NCBI GenBank assembly: GCA_027579435.1
Contig: JANBPK010001683.1
Coordinates: 1-16,538 of the forward strand
Source of the DNA: Candolleomyces eurysporus
Lineage: Eukaryota > Basidiomycota > Agaricomycetes > Agaricales > Psathyrellaceae
DNA: 16,538 nucleotides
Reading direction: 5' to 3'
The position numbers were made by a program, and so were the translations under genes. The notes under the pieces were generated by a model. It saw only the letters and a program-made list of their open reading frames with translations, ran no database searches and was not told the DNA's origin. Position 1 is the stretch's first letter, and each line of letters opens with the position of its first letter. This document shows, piece by piece, positions 1-9,403 of this stretch.

Positions 1-684
1 CCGTGGGGTGTCCTGAGCTGTCTCCAAAACCTCTATAATCTATGGCGAGGATGTTGACGCCAAGTCGGGCTGTGAGCGACGAGTACAGGATCGTGCGCAG
101 CTTGTGTGCTCGGGTTCCCGTGTTGCCATGCAGAAAGAGGATGGTTGGAGTCCTCTGCAACGCGGCGGGGATGAATTTACTCGAGGCAGCCTGAATGGAG
201 TCGTGTGATGTGGCCAAGCCTGCACCAGCAGAGTCGCTGTGCAGGTGTGGATGGGGGAGCGTGCGGTAGAAGGGGTCGGAGAAGATGAACCACGAGCCAA
301 TGGTCGTATTGTCGGAGGAACTCAGATTCATGTTGACGGTCTTCCCAGCTAATGGGTGGGGTTATGAAGATGAATAGGAAATAGGGAGTCGAGGCCACAT
401 ACGAGCAAGACCATAGTGTTCTGGATGCTCAAACTTGGAATATCCCCAGGCATCGATATGATGAGCGTAGATGGTGCTAGAAAAAGTCAGTTCTTGCTCG
501 CCATTAGACGATAACTGAAATCAACGCACTAGGTTTGAATCATAGGCAGCATCAAGAACATGATGACCACCACATAGGCCAGCACCAAGCCTACAGCAGC
601 GCGTCGTGCGACTGCAAAAGGGTTGAGAGAGGCAGGAGCCTGCCGCTTTTCTGGGACTGGGATGAGGACGTCCTTGGTGATCAT
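1..684 (-). CDS. ABHD12-like alpha/beta serine hydrolase (monoacylglycerol/lysophospholipid lipase type), N-terminal part
   Basis: Three exons are visible on the minus strand: 684-530, 476-403 and 348-1, with GT-AG introns at 529-477 (53 nt) and 402-349 (54 nt). They join in frame to give 192 residues before the window edge. Residues about 29-47 form one hydrophobic membrane segment (AVGLVLAYVVVIMFLMLP), as expected for a membrane-anchored ABHD12-type enzyme. A conserved stretch follows (YGLAPGKTVNMNL, then GSWFIFSDPFY), then the start of the hydrolase fold: TILFLHGNTGTR at 145-156, the oxyanion-side HGN motif, and NILAIDYRGFGDSSG at 175-189. The nucleophile elbow (GxSxG), the acid and the catalytic His lie beyond the edge. 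The family hydrolyses monoacylglycerols or lysophosphatidylserine at membranes. The start is the ATG at 684-682, the first in this frame before the membrane helix. Identification by motif is strong; the exact substrate is not determinable. Confidence 0.85.
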
Positions 685-1030
685 CGTCGTGGTCAAGGGT
701 AAAGAGAGATCAGTAAAATTAGCTTGCTTGCGTGGCGTTGGGCGCGGGCGCCTCCATAAGCCAGCCTCGGTCTTTGTGCTGTGGTTGTCAACAAAAGCCT
801 TTGTGCCGTTGCATTCGTGACATCACCGAACGGTCCCATATCATCATGATGAACGCCGGCCCTGCGGCCGTTTCAAAACATGTAATATGAAACTGTTGAC
901 AGGGATGGATAGGGTCCGGGAAATGTGAGTAAAGGAAACAGACAGTTCATGGGAGCTTACAGAGAGAAATTTCCGTAGCCTGAGCGAAAAGAGCTCCAGA
1001 TCATCGAGGGTCGTCGTGGTGAGAGTCAAA
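685..1030. other. Intergenic spacer upstream of the ABHD12-like gene
   Basis: No convincing gene. It should hold the promoter of the minus-strand hydrolase gene. A minus-strand open stretch (about 1029-962) ends in a plausible donor (gtaagc) and a plausible acceptor (caacag) follows about 65 nt later, but it lacks an ATG and matches no family I recognise. It could be a 5' UTR exon of the hydrolase gene or chance. Confidence 0.4.
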
Positions 1031-1320
1031 GCGAAGCGAACCCAGGCGACCCTATCAACAAGATACCCAAAAGCAGCGGTCAGATCAAATCACCTCGAGG
1101 CACGGGGTGACCTGGACGCTCATTCAAGTTCATATTACACGCTCGACGATACTTCGACCTTCGCCACAATAGAAAGACGTCTAGTGGAAAATACATCTCG
1201 AACTCTGGGTAAAGAATAAGGTAGGTGCCCATGCGAAGGCCATTTCAATACGGGATAGTGAAGGATCCACCGACGCCATCAGGGATGATGATATCGATGT
1301 TAGAGAGGTTTGCTGTGATG
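1031..1320 (-). pseudogene. Relic of the 3' end of an F-box/LRR-like gene (last ~20 codons plus downstream flank)
   Basis: This stretch aligns along its length with 5045-5329, the 3' end and downstream flank of F-box gene 1, with scattered substitutions and small indels. Read on the minus strand it still encodes the last codons of that protein: NIDIIIPDGVGGSFTIPY then stop (TGA at 1247-1245), against KIDFVIPDGVGGSITIPL in the intact gene. Homology stops abruptly at about 1318-1320 (the CACAG of the minus strand). Upstream coding sequence is gone, and unrelated sequence leading into the NLR-like gene begins. It is a 5'-truncated copy and cannot encode a functional F-box protein. Confidence 0.8.
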
Positions 1321-1439
1321 ATCACTGCTACGCACAGGAGAGCAGTATCATCTTCTGCACTGCCAAAGCCCCCTGCACTTTTTACAGAAACTTGCCTCGT
1401 GGTCATTACACTTTTCTTCCTACTCCCATCCCGACGCTA

Positions 1440-4400
1440 ATGCCAAAGGACCAGCCCAGTAACGCGGGCTCCAAGCCACGGTCTTCTGACCCATACCATT
1501 TGCTCTTCAACGCTCAGGACGGTCGAATAGACGTGTTAAGATCGGGACCAAGCTCAGTACCTCGATTGCCTCAGGCTGCTTCCCGGCAGCAGTCGGTTGA
1601 GGGCATTCGAGAGTCACAGCCTTTGTCCCAGCTTTCGTCCTCCCATCCTCCAAATGCACATTTGGGAGGGAGTTCGACCTTTACTCACTCTATTTCCTCG
1701 GGATGTCAATGGAGGCAGTGGTCACTTCTTCAAGTTCCATTTTCCGATTTCTCCCTCAGCCCCGCCGAGAACACAGCGCAATCGCAACGAGCGCTAATAG
1801 CACCGCAGTCGCCGCCACAATTTGCTCCAAGGGATAATGCCGCATGTCGACCACCTACCGGGGGACCCAGAGAAGAAAGAAACCCAGTAGCGACTAACAT
1901 TTGGGCGATGCCATCGGTGTATGGCAGATATGCTCAAGGTCCACCTTCCTGTTCTCCAAACATACCCGTTGAGACAAACGCAGTCATCAATCGCTCCTTT
2001 GCATGGACAGTGGAGGATTCCAGTGCCGTCGTGAGAAGCCCTCCAATCCCTCAGGCACTCACCGCACCCCGAGCCCCTTCTCCTCGGCAATTGGTAGAGA
2101 GCCTCGCCCAATTCGGGAGTGGTTTGATGCTCGAACCGTCACTTCCATCGTTGTGCAATCCATACCCTCACTTTCCTACCTTCCATTCTTCCAGGTCTGT
2201 GTCAGATCCTTCCTGGACTGCACCCTGCTCGTTGGAGGGGATGGATCAGTGTTCTCCATGCCCTAATATCACTGTCAAAAATGCAAGCTCACAGCTACCA
2301 GCGGCACCCATCCCCCTTCAGCTCTCTTTCCACTCTACGGCTGAAGCCCCATTGTACAACCCACCGCGTTTAACATTATCCCATGTTGCATCGGTTGATG
2401 GTGTGTGTTTTCCTCCGTCGATTGTACACCTACTTACCCATGGTTGCGATGCAGACCGATCTCTCAGCTCGTCACAAGGCTCGGTAATGGTTGCAAATGT
2501 GCCAGGCGCTTGGCCATCGTCTCATCGTCCTTCATCGCGCTCGGTCCCCGATTTAACGCTTCGTGTGGACAAATTGAATGACCACAGCCCTCGAAACTGG
2601 CACAGGGAGAACAACACTATTGATTATTCACGCAATATCTCGACTTCTGCCCATGAAGGGCTTAGACCAGTCGCAACTCTGACCGATCAGTGGGAGCAGA
2701 ACAACCAGTACCGCGCCGACCCCGGTATCGCTTTCGAACAACCAATACTATCGGCACAATCAGTACCACACTTCTTGGATCGTCTTCGGCCGGTAAACGG
2801 TGTCAAAGCCAATGAATCATTCCCACCAGATCCCTCCGTGGACACCGCACGTTTGAGTAGATCGTTCCTCCGAAATGCCCACCACTTTCAAATGGGCGAT
2901 TTGAATCATTTCGAAGCACCCAATGCGACGCATGTTACCAATAATACTGTGGTCACTTCTGGATCGACTAATGGTAAGTAGTTTGCTGCTTCGGGAAATG
3001 ACAAGCTCATATAGGTGACCCTATATCTCGCTTTCTCCTAGGCTGGGAGATTTTACAGAAGCACACCGCACCCAATGCTCTCCACGACTCCGATGCTCGA
3101 TACGATGCTCCGAAGTGTGATGAAGACACCCGCGTCGAGGTCACTGGTGAACTCATGGGATGGATCAAAGATCGTAGTCATCCCCAACAGTTGTTGTGCA
3201 TGACTGGCGCTGCCGGCTCGGGAAAGTCTGCGCTGCAGCAGTCTATCGCTGAATGCTGCGCAAAGGACAAGATTCTCGGAGCAGCATACTTCATTTCCGC
3301 TGCAGATTCCAATCGGAACACAGCATCGACCATTGTCCCAACCATCGCCTACCAGCTAGGGTTAAATCATCCCATCTTACGACGCTTTATCGCTGCCGAA
3401 GTGGAGCATGACCCCCTTATCTTCTCGCGGTCACTCAAAGCCCAGATGAACGTGCTCATTGTTCGTCCTTTCGAGAGTCTTCGAAGAAGCGAGGAATGCG
3501 ACCTCTCCACCTTCCCGTACGCAATCCTCATCGATGGTCTTGACGAGTGCCAAGGCGATACGAACACCACTGATGGCCTCGGGCGTGTCAGAATCAAGTA
3601 CAAAGCGGAAGATAGACAAGCAGAGTTATTATCCGCTATCAAGCACTCCCTGCTCACCCGTGACCTCCCTTTCCGTATTTTCGTTGCCAGCCGACCGGAG
3701 TGGGCTATTCATACCGCTTTGGGTTCCACTGGTTCTCTACACGGACTGGCCTACCACATACAACTCAGCGACCAATACGACGCGACAGAGGATATGCGTC
3801 GGTTACCTACAGAGACGATTCCAAGATATCGGCCTCAGAATTGGTCAACCCGATTGGTTTACGGAAGACAACATCGAAACGCTTGTGCAGGCTGGGTCTG
3901 GGCAGTTTGTCTATGTTGCGACTGTGTACAAGTATGTGTCGGAACGTCGAGCATCACCTGCGCACATGTTGAAGACAGTCCTCGGCTGGAAACCATGGCA
4001 AGCAACGCGACCATTCGAAGCACTTGACATTCTTTACACCAATATCTTGCTGGATGCAAAGGAGGCATACGAAGCTGTTGATGCCCATGGCGGACGCGAC
4101 TTTCTTTGCCTTTTCGAGATGTTCTGTATGGACGCCGGAGGAGACCTTTCCCTTTTTGGAAAGGTACTTGGCGCTCACCATCTCAGTGCACTGCTTAACC
4201 TGGAAAGCAACGTCTTAGAAATCCTTACCTTGGACCTCCGTTCCCTTGTGTATCTTGTGGAGAATGAGGCGGGCACCATGCATCTAGCTGTGTACCACAA
4301 ATCATTATCTGACTTCATGAACGAAGCAGGTCGTGCAAAAGATCTGTTTGTCCCAAGCTCCCGTGTTTACACGCACCTCGCAAAGTGCTATATGCAACAC

Positions 4401-4894
4401 ATCATTGAGTCTCCAGAACTCCACTCTTGTACGTGATTACATTCATGATTGAACCATGAACTCAATGTTATGACATGTGTCTAGTGCCAGATAAACAGGA
4501 AGATATGTCAGTCTCCGAGCAATGTCTGAAAACGGCTATTACAGGGCTAAGGTTCTTGAAATCCGCGGTTGCTATTGATGATGAAATAGTTGAATTCACC
4601 CAAAAGGGTGGGTGGGATAAAATTGACATGATACTGTCAGAACCTTTGGGATTTGGCATTATCTTCTCAAGGTATTGGGGCTATGCTTCTAACTGGATAG
4701 AATACATTGGTGATGCTGCTGCCTTGAATGTGAGTACATTTCCTTTGCTTCTTTGGTAGGAACTAACATCTTGTCTCCAGAAAGACAAACCTGAGGCAGC
4801 TGCAGTTATGAGCAAGTACCTTGAAAAGTGGAAGCCTCTCTGCCGCAGAAAGGAACGTGAACATTATCTCGAATGCCAGTCTAAGGTCATATAA
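1440..4894 (+). CDS. NACHT-domain NLR-like protein with long disordered N-terminus; reading frame broken near 3803
   Basis: Four exons: 1440-2973, 3042-4428, 4485-4729 and 4781-4894, with GT-AG introns of 68, 56 and 51 nt. Start is the ATG at 1440; the frame is open upstream to a TTG at 1392 but has no ATG. Residues 1-511 are Ser/Pro-rich, low in structure and unrecognised. From residue 512 the fungal NLR linker and NACHT module follows (GWEIL...HTAPNALHDS), with P-loop GAAGSGKS at about 567-574 and Walker B ILIDGLDE at about 673-680. The C-terminal part contains RRFQDIGLRIGQPDWF, SGQFVYVATVYKYV, RPFEALDILYTNIL and a basic tail EKWKPLCRRKEREHY. No WD40, ankyrin or TPR repeats follow, so this is a short NLR. 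Near 3803 one extra T breaks the frame. Removing one base makes the spliced length an exact 1092 codons plus stop; as read, translation stops at 4027 after 839 residues. Real mutation or draft error cannot be told apart. Such proteins are NTP-driven sensors in fungal non-self recognition and regulated cell death; its ligand is unknown. Confidence 0.8.
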
Positions 4895-5253
4895 TGAATC
4901 TAGTAATTCAGACTAGCTACAGTTCTTTGTGTTGTTCTATGATAGACCTTATTTATGCTAATTTAACAATCATTCATTCATTTCCACTACCCTACCATCA
5001 TTTTGGGCCACATCTTATCTGGTCTATTAACTGTACCTGTTGTGCAAAGCGAACCCAGGCAACCCTATGAACAAGATACCCAGAGCAAAGGTCAGATCAA
5101 ATCACATCTCGAGGCACAGGGCGACGCTCATTCAAGGATATATTACACGCTCGACAATACTTTGACCTTCGTTACAATAAAAAGACGTCTAGTAAAAAAT
5201 ATATCTCGAAATCAATGTAAAGAATAAAGGTAGGTGCCCATGCGAAGTCCATT
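4895..5253. other. Convergent intergenic region between the NLR-like gene and F-box gene 1
   Basis: Both genes point into this stretch, so it holds their 3' UTRs and polyadenylation regions. AT-rich sequence follows the NLR stop to about 4985. From 5045 on it is the repeat shared with 1031-1320. No additional gene is supported. Confidence 0.6.
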
Positions 5254-5329
5254 TCAAAGCGGGATAGTGATGGATCCACCGACGCCATCAGGGATGACGA
5301 AATCGATTTTAGGAAAGGTTTTCTGTGGC
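5045..5329. repeat. Direct repeat copy B (partner of 1031-1320)
   Basis: Shared blocks with copy A include aaagcgaacccaggc-type, ggtcagatcaaatcac, tattacacgctcgac, gtaggtgcccatgcgaag and ggatccaccgacgccatcag segments in the same order and orientation. The repeat spans the last coding bases, stop codon and downstream flank of F-box gene 1. The two copies bracket the NLR-like gene. Confidence 0.8.
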
Positions 5330-7047
5330 TGGAAAATATTCCTGAGTCTCTCCGTTATCTTGGCGTCTTTATCCTGTAAAACCCTGTCAAAAACGGAAGA
5401 CCAAGTCCTCGGCTCTCCGACAGGATTCCAAGAGGGCTCGACAAAGGCAAACAGCAAGGCGGGAAAACATTCGGATATAAACTTCGCAATGGCTGAAACC
5501 CGGTCATCGTCGCCTATCTTGGCATCGTTCAGGACGGAGAACAAGGTCAAATGCCTGAGCGCGAGGATCGTTTGGGTGTCCTCGAGCGGAACGACTTTAA
5601 GGTCCAAGTCGAGTGAGAGCCGACGGAGATTGGGGCAATGACGGGCGAACGTCTGGATGGAAGCCAACGTAGGACAAGTCGAGGTCGAATCTGAATAAAG
5701 TCGAAAGGTCTCCAAATGAGGCCACGACGAAGCCATCTTCGAAATTAATTCGTCGTCAATCTGGATGTTGCGTGCGTGATGGAAGTCGAGGTGTTTCATT
5801 CCAGAGATTCGCAGAAGGGGGTCTAGGTCTCCTGGATGGAAGTGTTCGGTCCGAAGGCCATCAATTTCGAGTCTGGTCAGAGTGCGAAAGTGTTGCTCTC
5901 CGAGGATCAGCATGGCCTTGTATGCACTGAATTTTTCGATTTCCTGGTCTTCGGCTTCGTCGACAGCCAGACTTCCGACGCCCGAACAAGGTTCGCTGCT
6001 CCAGAAGACGAGTGACTTGAGGCCAACTCCACGAAGCCTCAAGAGGACCTTCGCAAGGTAGTCGTCACCGCCGCTGAAAGCGAGGTCTTCCAAGGACGGA
6101 AAGTGATAAGTCGCCAACCCCGGCTCCAACCACGGAGAGATCGTGTGGTCGTTATCCTCCAGGAGGTCTCCGAGGTCCAGTTTGCGAAGTCTCGGAAGGC
6201 GTACGTTGAGGTCATTGAGGAACTGATGTCGCTTTTGATGGTTGACCGGCCAAAGGGGCTCTTCAAAATCGAACGTCAACTTTTGAAGGTACTCCAAGCT
6301 GAGAACGTCCTGTAAGTTCGATTCAGAAAGTCCGCAGCGGATATAGAGTTCTTGCAGGAGCGGCGCTCGAGTTGGCAGCAGAGACAGAAGCTCCTGTACC
6401 GCAGGTGTTGCTTCGTCCTCGAGTCTTGTGCGGGAAATATCCACGCACTTCAACGTGTCGACGAGGAGCATACTGGCGTAATCGCAGTACGCATCCACGC
6501 AAAGCGTTTGAAGAGATGGGAGGAGAGGCTTGTTCCCCAAGCACCTGGATATTTCCAAAAAGATAGAAGACTGGGCGAGGCCAAAAGAATTGAGTTGGAA
6601 ACCCGGATGCCAGCGTGGGTCCTTCTTCGTCAAAATCGTAATGTGTTTGACCATTTGAGCAGTTTTTTTCGAACCGCAGTAGATCCTTTTCGCATAGCGG
6701 TCCTCGAGTTAAAACCTATATCATTAGAAGATATTTCATATTTGGCCGTAGTGACAACTCACCCATGTCCTATGCGCCGCAGAGAATTCGGCGCCCGGAA
6801 TCAGCTTGAGGAGCGGTTCAATACCACCAAGGGTAGACCACAAGATGGGCAAAGCGATCTGCGATATCGCCTTGTTCGTCAACGCCAGGCGATATAGCGT
6901 TGTCCTCTTCTCCTCGTTGGAAATCAGGTCGTCCCTCGAGAAATGAGGATACCTCTCGCCCGAATCCGGATCCGAGTTTGGAGGCAGAACGCGGAAATTT
7001 TGGAATATTGGGTTTAATAAATCTGGGAGCTGGAGGACTGTCTCCAT
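5254..7047 (-). CDS. F-box/LRR-like protein 1 (divergent copy)
   Basis: Exon 1 is 7047-6763 (95 codons) and carries an F-box-like domain: LPDLLNPIFQNF at 7-18 and LYRLALTNKAISQIALPILW at 51-70. Exon 2 ends at the stop 5256-5254 and holds irregular leucine-rich segments, among them LRKLDLGDLLED, LKSLVFW, LTRLEIDGL, MKHLDFHHARN, SSWPHLETFRLYS and ARHCPNLRRLSLDLD. It is clearly paralogous to the two F-box genes at 11905 and 14143 but much more divergent. The intron donor is GTGAGT at 6762. The acceptor conserved with the paralogues (exon starting 6715, reading VLTRGPLCEKDLLRFEK) runs out of frame at a T7 tract (6663-6669). A second AG at 6704-6703 gives an in-frame 577-residue product that loses that motif. 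F-box proteins bind SKP1 by the F-box and recruit targets to SCF ubiquitin ligases by the C-terminal repeats. Target unknown. Confidence 0.75.
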
Positions 7048-7241
7048 AGCTGCTAGCTATAGCGAGATGGGTTAAGGGAGGCTGGGTTGAGTTTAGTGAA
7101 AAGAACGCCTTGCTCAGGAATCGAGAACTTAAACGCGCGGATATCTAAATCTTCTCACACTAATATATCAATTGGTGATTGGCAGGCCCGGGGGCGGACG
7201 CGCTCAGGCTTGACTCCATTCCTCGATTTCATACCATTATC
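7048..7241. promoter_or_regulatory. Divergent promoter region between F-box gene 1 and the acidic-region gene
   Basis: Only 194 nt separate the two start codons (7047 on minus, 7242 on plus), so both promoters must share or abut here. An AT-rich taatatat at 7161-7168, about 75 nt before the plus-strand ATG, is a candidate TATA element for that gene. No other element is obvious. Confidence 0.4.
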
Positions 7242-8501
7242 ATGTCTACCGGGTTATTTGAACAGTCAACTCCAACATCAACCTCCGAATTGACGAGCGC
7301 TCATAATGGATTAATGGGGTCCCCGAGCAGCGCCCAAGAGGGAGTTTCGTCAGATGAGGCGATGGGCGAGGATGAAGAGGAATGGGAAACTGGAGACGAC
7401 GAAAGTGAGGGCGAGGGTGAGGAAGAGAGTGAAGAAGAAGAGAGCGAGGACGATAGAGAGTTCACGGACGAAGGTTATCGCGAGGGTGACGAGAGGCATG
7501 GATCAAGCGAGGATGAGGGCGACCTCGGGCTTCCACCACCTTCTCAGATGAGTTCCGAGTCCTCGTTTTCACTCTGGAATGGGTATTTCGAACAGGAAGT
7601 GGGGAAAATGAACGGGGAGGATCTCCATATCTCAACACAGCGACACGTCAAGCTGGTTCAGGACATTCTATCCCGGATCTTTGTCATAGAACTGGTCAAA
7701 CTCATCCTTGATGAGGCAGAATATTGGCCCGTATTGGCTTGCCACTCAACCACCAGTTCTCGACAGGTAGAAGCGAGGTTCAATTATAAAGTAATGAATT
7801 ACAGGGCCAACTATTGCTTCTACATCACTCCGAGGCTACCGAGCCCTACGGAGGGAATTCTGTTCAAAGTAAAAAAGATCGTGTTTCGATTGTGGAGCCA
7901 CGACCAAGGTTGGACAACAGACACAACGGGTCCAGGTATGTCCCATGAACACAATACGTACAATTTATCTAACGCTGTGCAGAGCCGTACTCTGGAGCCA
8001 AGACGTGGTTCCAGGCTGCGATTATCCGCGGATTAGGAGGGGGTGAGATCGACCGCCCAGATAAAGTGGCGCATCGCATTCAAGGCTCGTCGACGCAGAG
8101 TACCTCGGCCAGTGCTAGCGCTGAGAATGCGGCGCTTGTTGGCGCATTTCAGGTGCCCAACCCCTCGCGCAGTGGCTCCAAGGTCTGGCATCTGCAAAGA
8201 AATGCCAGAGCTTGGTGGGAGGAAACATTGCATGAAATTACGTGGACCGACCAGGACGATCCTGAGAAGAAGGACGATGTCAAGCAATTCTTGGATGAGA
8301 CTGGGACAGGCTTGGGCTATGGTTTCGTCCGTCAGCTGGCTCCAGGTGATAGGATCGCCATATACGCTAGAGCGCGGGTGAGGATTAAATATTCGCCCTT
8401 CCAATCTTTCGGCTTTTCTGACTTACCATTATGCTTTTCAGGATTTCTGCTGGGTGAATTATGTCCGTGCTGTTGAGATTCGGGTGTACTATTCCATCTG
8501 A
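7242..8501 (+). CDS. Conserved fungal protein of unknown function with acidic region and C-terminal 'GDRI...VRAVEIRVYYSI' domain
   Basis: Three exons: 7242-7935, 7983-8377 and 8442-8501, with introns of 47 and 64 nt, give 382 residues. Start is the first ATG (7242); the frame is open 63 nt upstream but only from a TTG. Residues about 38-94 are an extremely acidic Glu/Asp/Ser tract. Then come ELVKLILDEAEYW at about 150-162, GILFKVKKIVFRLWSHDQGW at about 205-224, a second domain with GAKTWFQAAIIRG and WHLQRNARAWWEETLHEITW, and the C-terminus LAPGDRIAIYARAR...WVNYVRAVEIRVYYSI. These are hallmarks of a protein family common in mushroom-forming fungi that I recognise by pattern only, with no established function. 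The L-x-ILD-x-AEYW helix recalls F-box-type motifs, but I do not claim that role. No signal peptide or membrane helix; the acidic tract suggests a nuclear or cytosolic protein. Confidence 0.8.
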
Positions 8502-8761
8502 CAATCTCCGGGTCAGTAATTAGTACGAACGTTATCCCTTCCATTTAGTTGAATATCACTGTGTCTGCTAGACCGCTTGAATAACCACCAGCGCCAAAAT
8601 TTCCCTTATCCGTTAATTTTTAAGTATATATTAGCACGGCCTTACAACCTCGTTCTACAGCCATGAGGCCTACATTGACATGAGGCCTGAGGGAGTCTAC
8701 CGTATTCGCTTCCCATTACGATCCTACTTCCTTGGATTCCCCTTGCCCACATCCACTCACC
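8502..8761. promoter_or_regulatory. Intergenic/5' flank of the broken membrane-protein gene
   Basis: It contains a TATA-like agtatatatt at 8623-8632, a possible six-codon upstream ORF (ATG 8663, TGA 8681-8683) and a 9-nt direct repeat atgaggcct at 8663-8671 and 8680-8688. These suggest a former promoter and leader for the gene starting at 8762. No other gene is seen. Confidence 0.35.
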
Positions 8762-9353
8762 ATGCTTCTCATTTTTCTGACTTTCTACTGGCTCACGAAC
8801 CAATCGATCCTAGGCGCTCCCCTAGGAAACCCCATTTTCTCAGAGTCGCAGTACACCCTGGAGTCGCGAGACGATTCGGACGCCGGTCGCTTCATAACCA
8901 ACTATCGCTCAACACCGGTTATTATTTGGAGTTGCCTCTCAACAATATTCTTATGCACATGGACATCAGTCCATCCGAACGTAGCTGGGTATTGGACCTC
9001 GTGGCGAAGATTTCGGCAGCGCCTTATCTTATTTGCATGGGCACTCACTCCAGATGGGTGGGATTGTTCTTTGTAACAACGGGCAGTATCTCTTTCCAGT
9101 CGATCCCAGCTACCTCAGATACGTCAAGGACCTCTCTGAGGACTAGGTAATAAGAAACCAGACAATACGTGAACTTGCGGATCGCCAAGACCTACGACAA
9201 CCTGAGGTGCTTGGGCCCTATTTTCCTGATGGAAGAGTGGTCATAATGGAGTATGTCAAGATGATAGAACACGAGGGAAAGACCCTTAGCTCACTGATAC
9301 TCAGGCTTACCAAGTTGGGCATTTTTCTGAAGCTGTGGGCCCGACCCGGATGA
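8762..9353 (+). pseudogene. Decayed multi-spanning membrane protein of the agaricomycete 'WSC-CTW-HPN' family
   Basis: The first open stretch (ATG 8762, stop 9074-9076, 104 residues) begins with a hydrophobic signal-like segment (MLLIFLTFYWL) and has the hallmark IIWSCLSTIFLCTWTSVHPN followed by a hydrophobic RLILFAWALTP. I recognise this as the N-terminus of a large family of fungal multi-spanning membrane proteins of unknown function. A family-typical middle part is missing. In another frame, from 9054, MGGIVLCNNGQYL...YLRYVKDLSED resembles a later segment of the same family. An in-frame TAG (9144-9146) interrupts it, and the frame then continues open (VIRNQTIRELADRQ) to TGA 9351-9353. An internal deletion with frameshift plus a nonsense codon makes this a relic. 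I see no splice pattern that repairs it. Assignment of the second segment is less sure than the first. Confidence 0.55.
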
Positions 9354-9403
9354 GGCTTTGGGTAATTCGCTATTTCTACCACAAATTCTCCGCACAGCCT
9401 ATG

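Noticed and set aside
844..1029. Minus-strand open frame with an internal gtaagc donor-like site
   Set aside because: No ATG start (begins at TTG), no recognisable domain, and the would-be second exon gives a short uninformative peptide.
3459..3800. Open frame on the plus strand overlapping the NACHT core in the second frame
   Set aside because: Before about 3803 it is a shadow of the NACHT frame; only the part after 3803 carries family-like sequence.
3787..3815. A very short intron (gtcggttacctacag or gttacctacag) to repair the NLR frame
   Set aside because: 11-15 nt is far below the 47-71 nt introns of this window and neither removal gives the family-like junction.
9053..9353. Possible phosphotransferase (APH)-like fragment suggested by an IMEYV motif
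   Set aside because: Only five residues fit; the preceding segment fits the membrane-protein family better.
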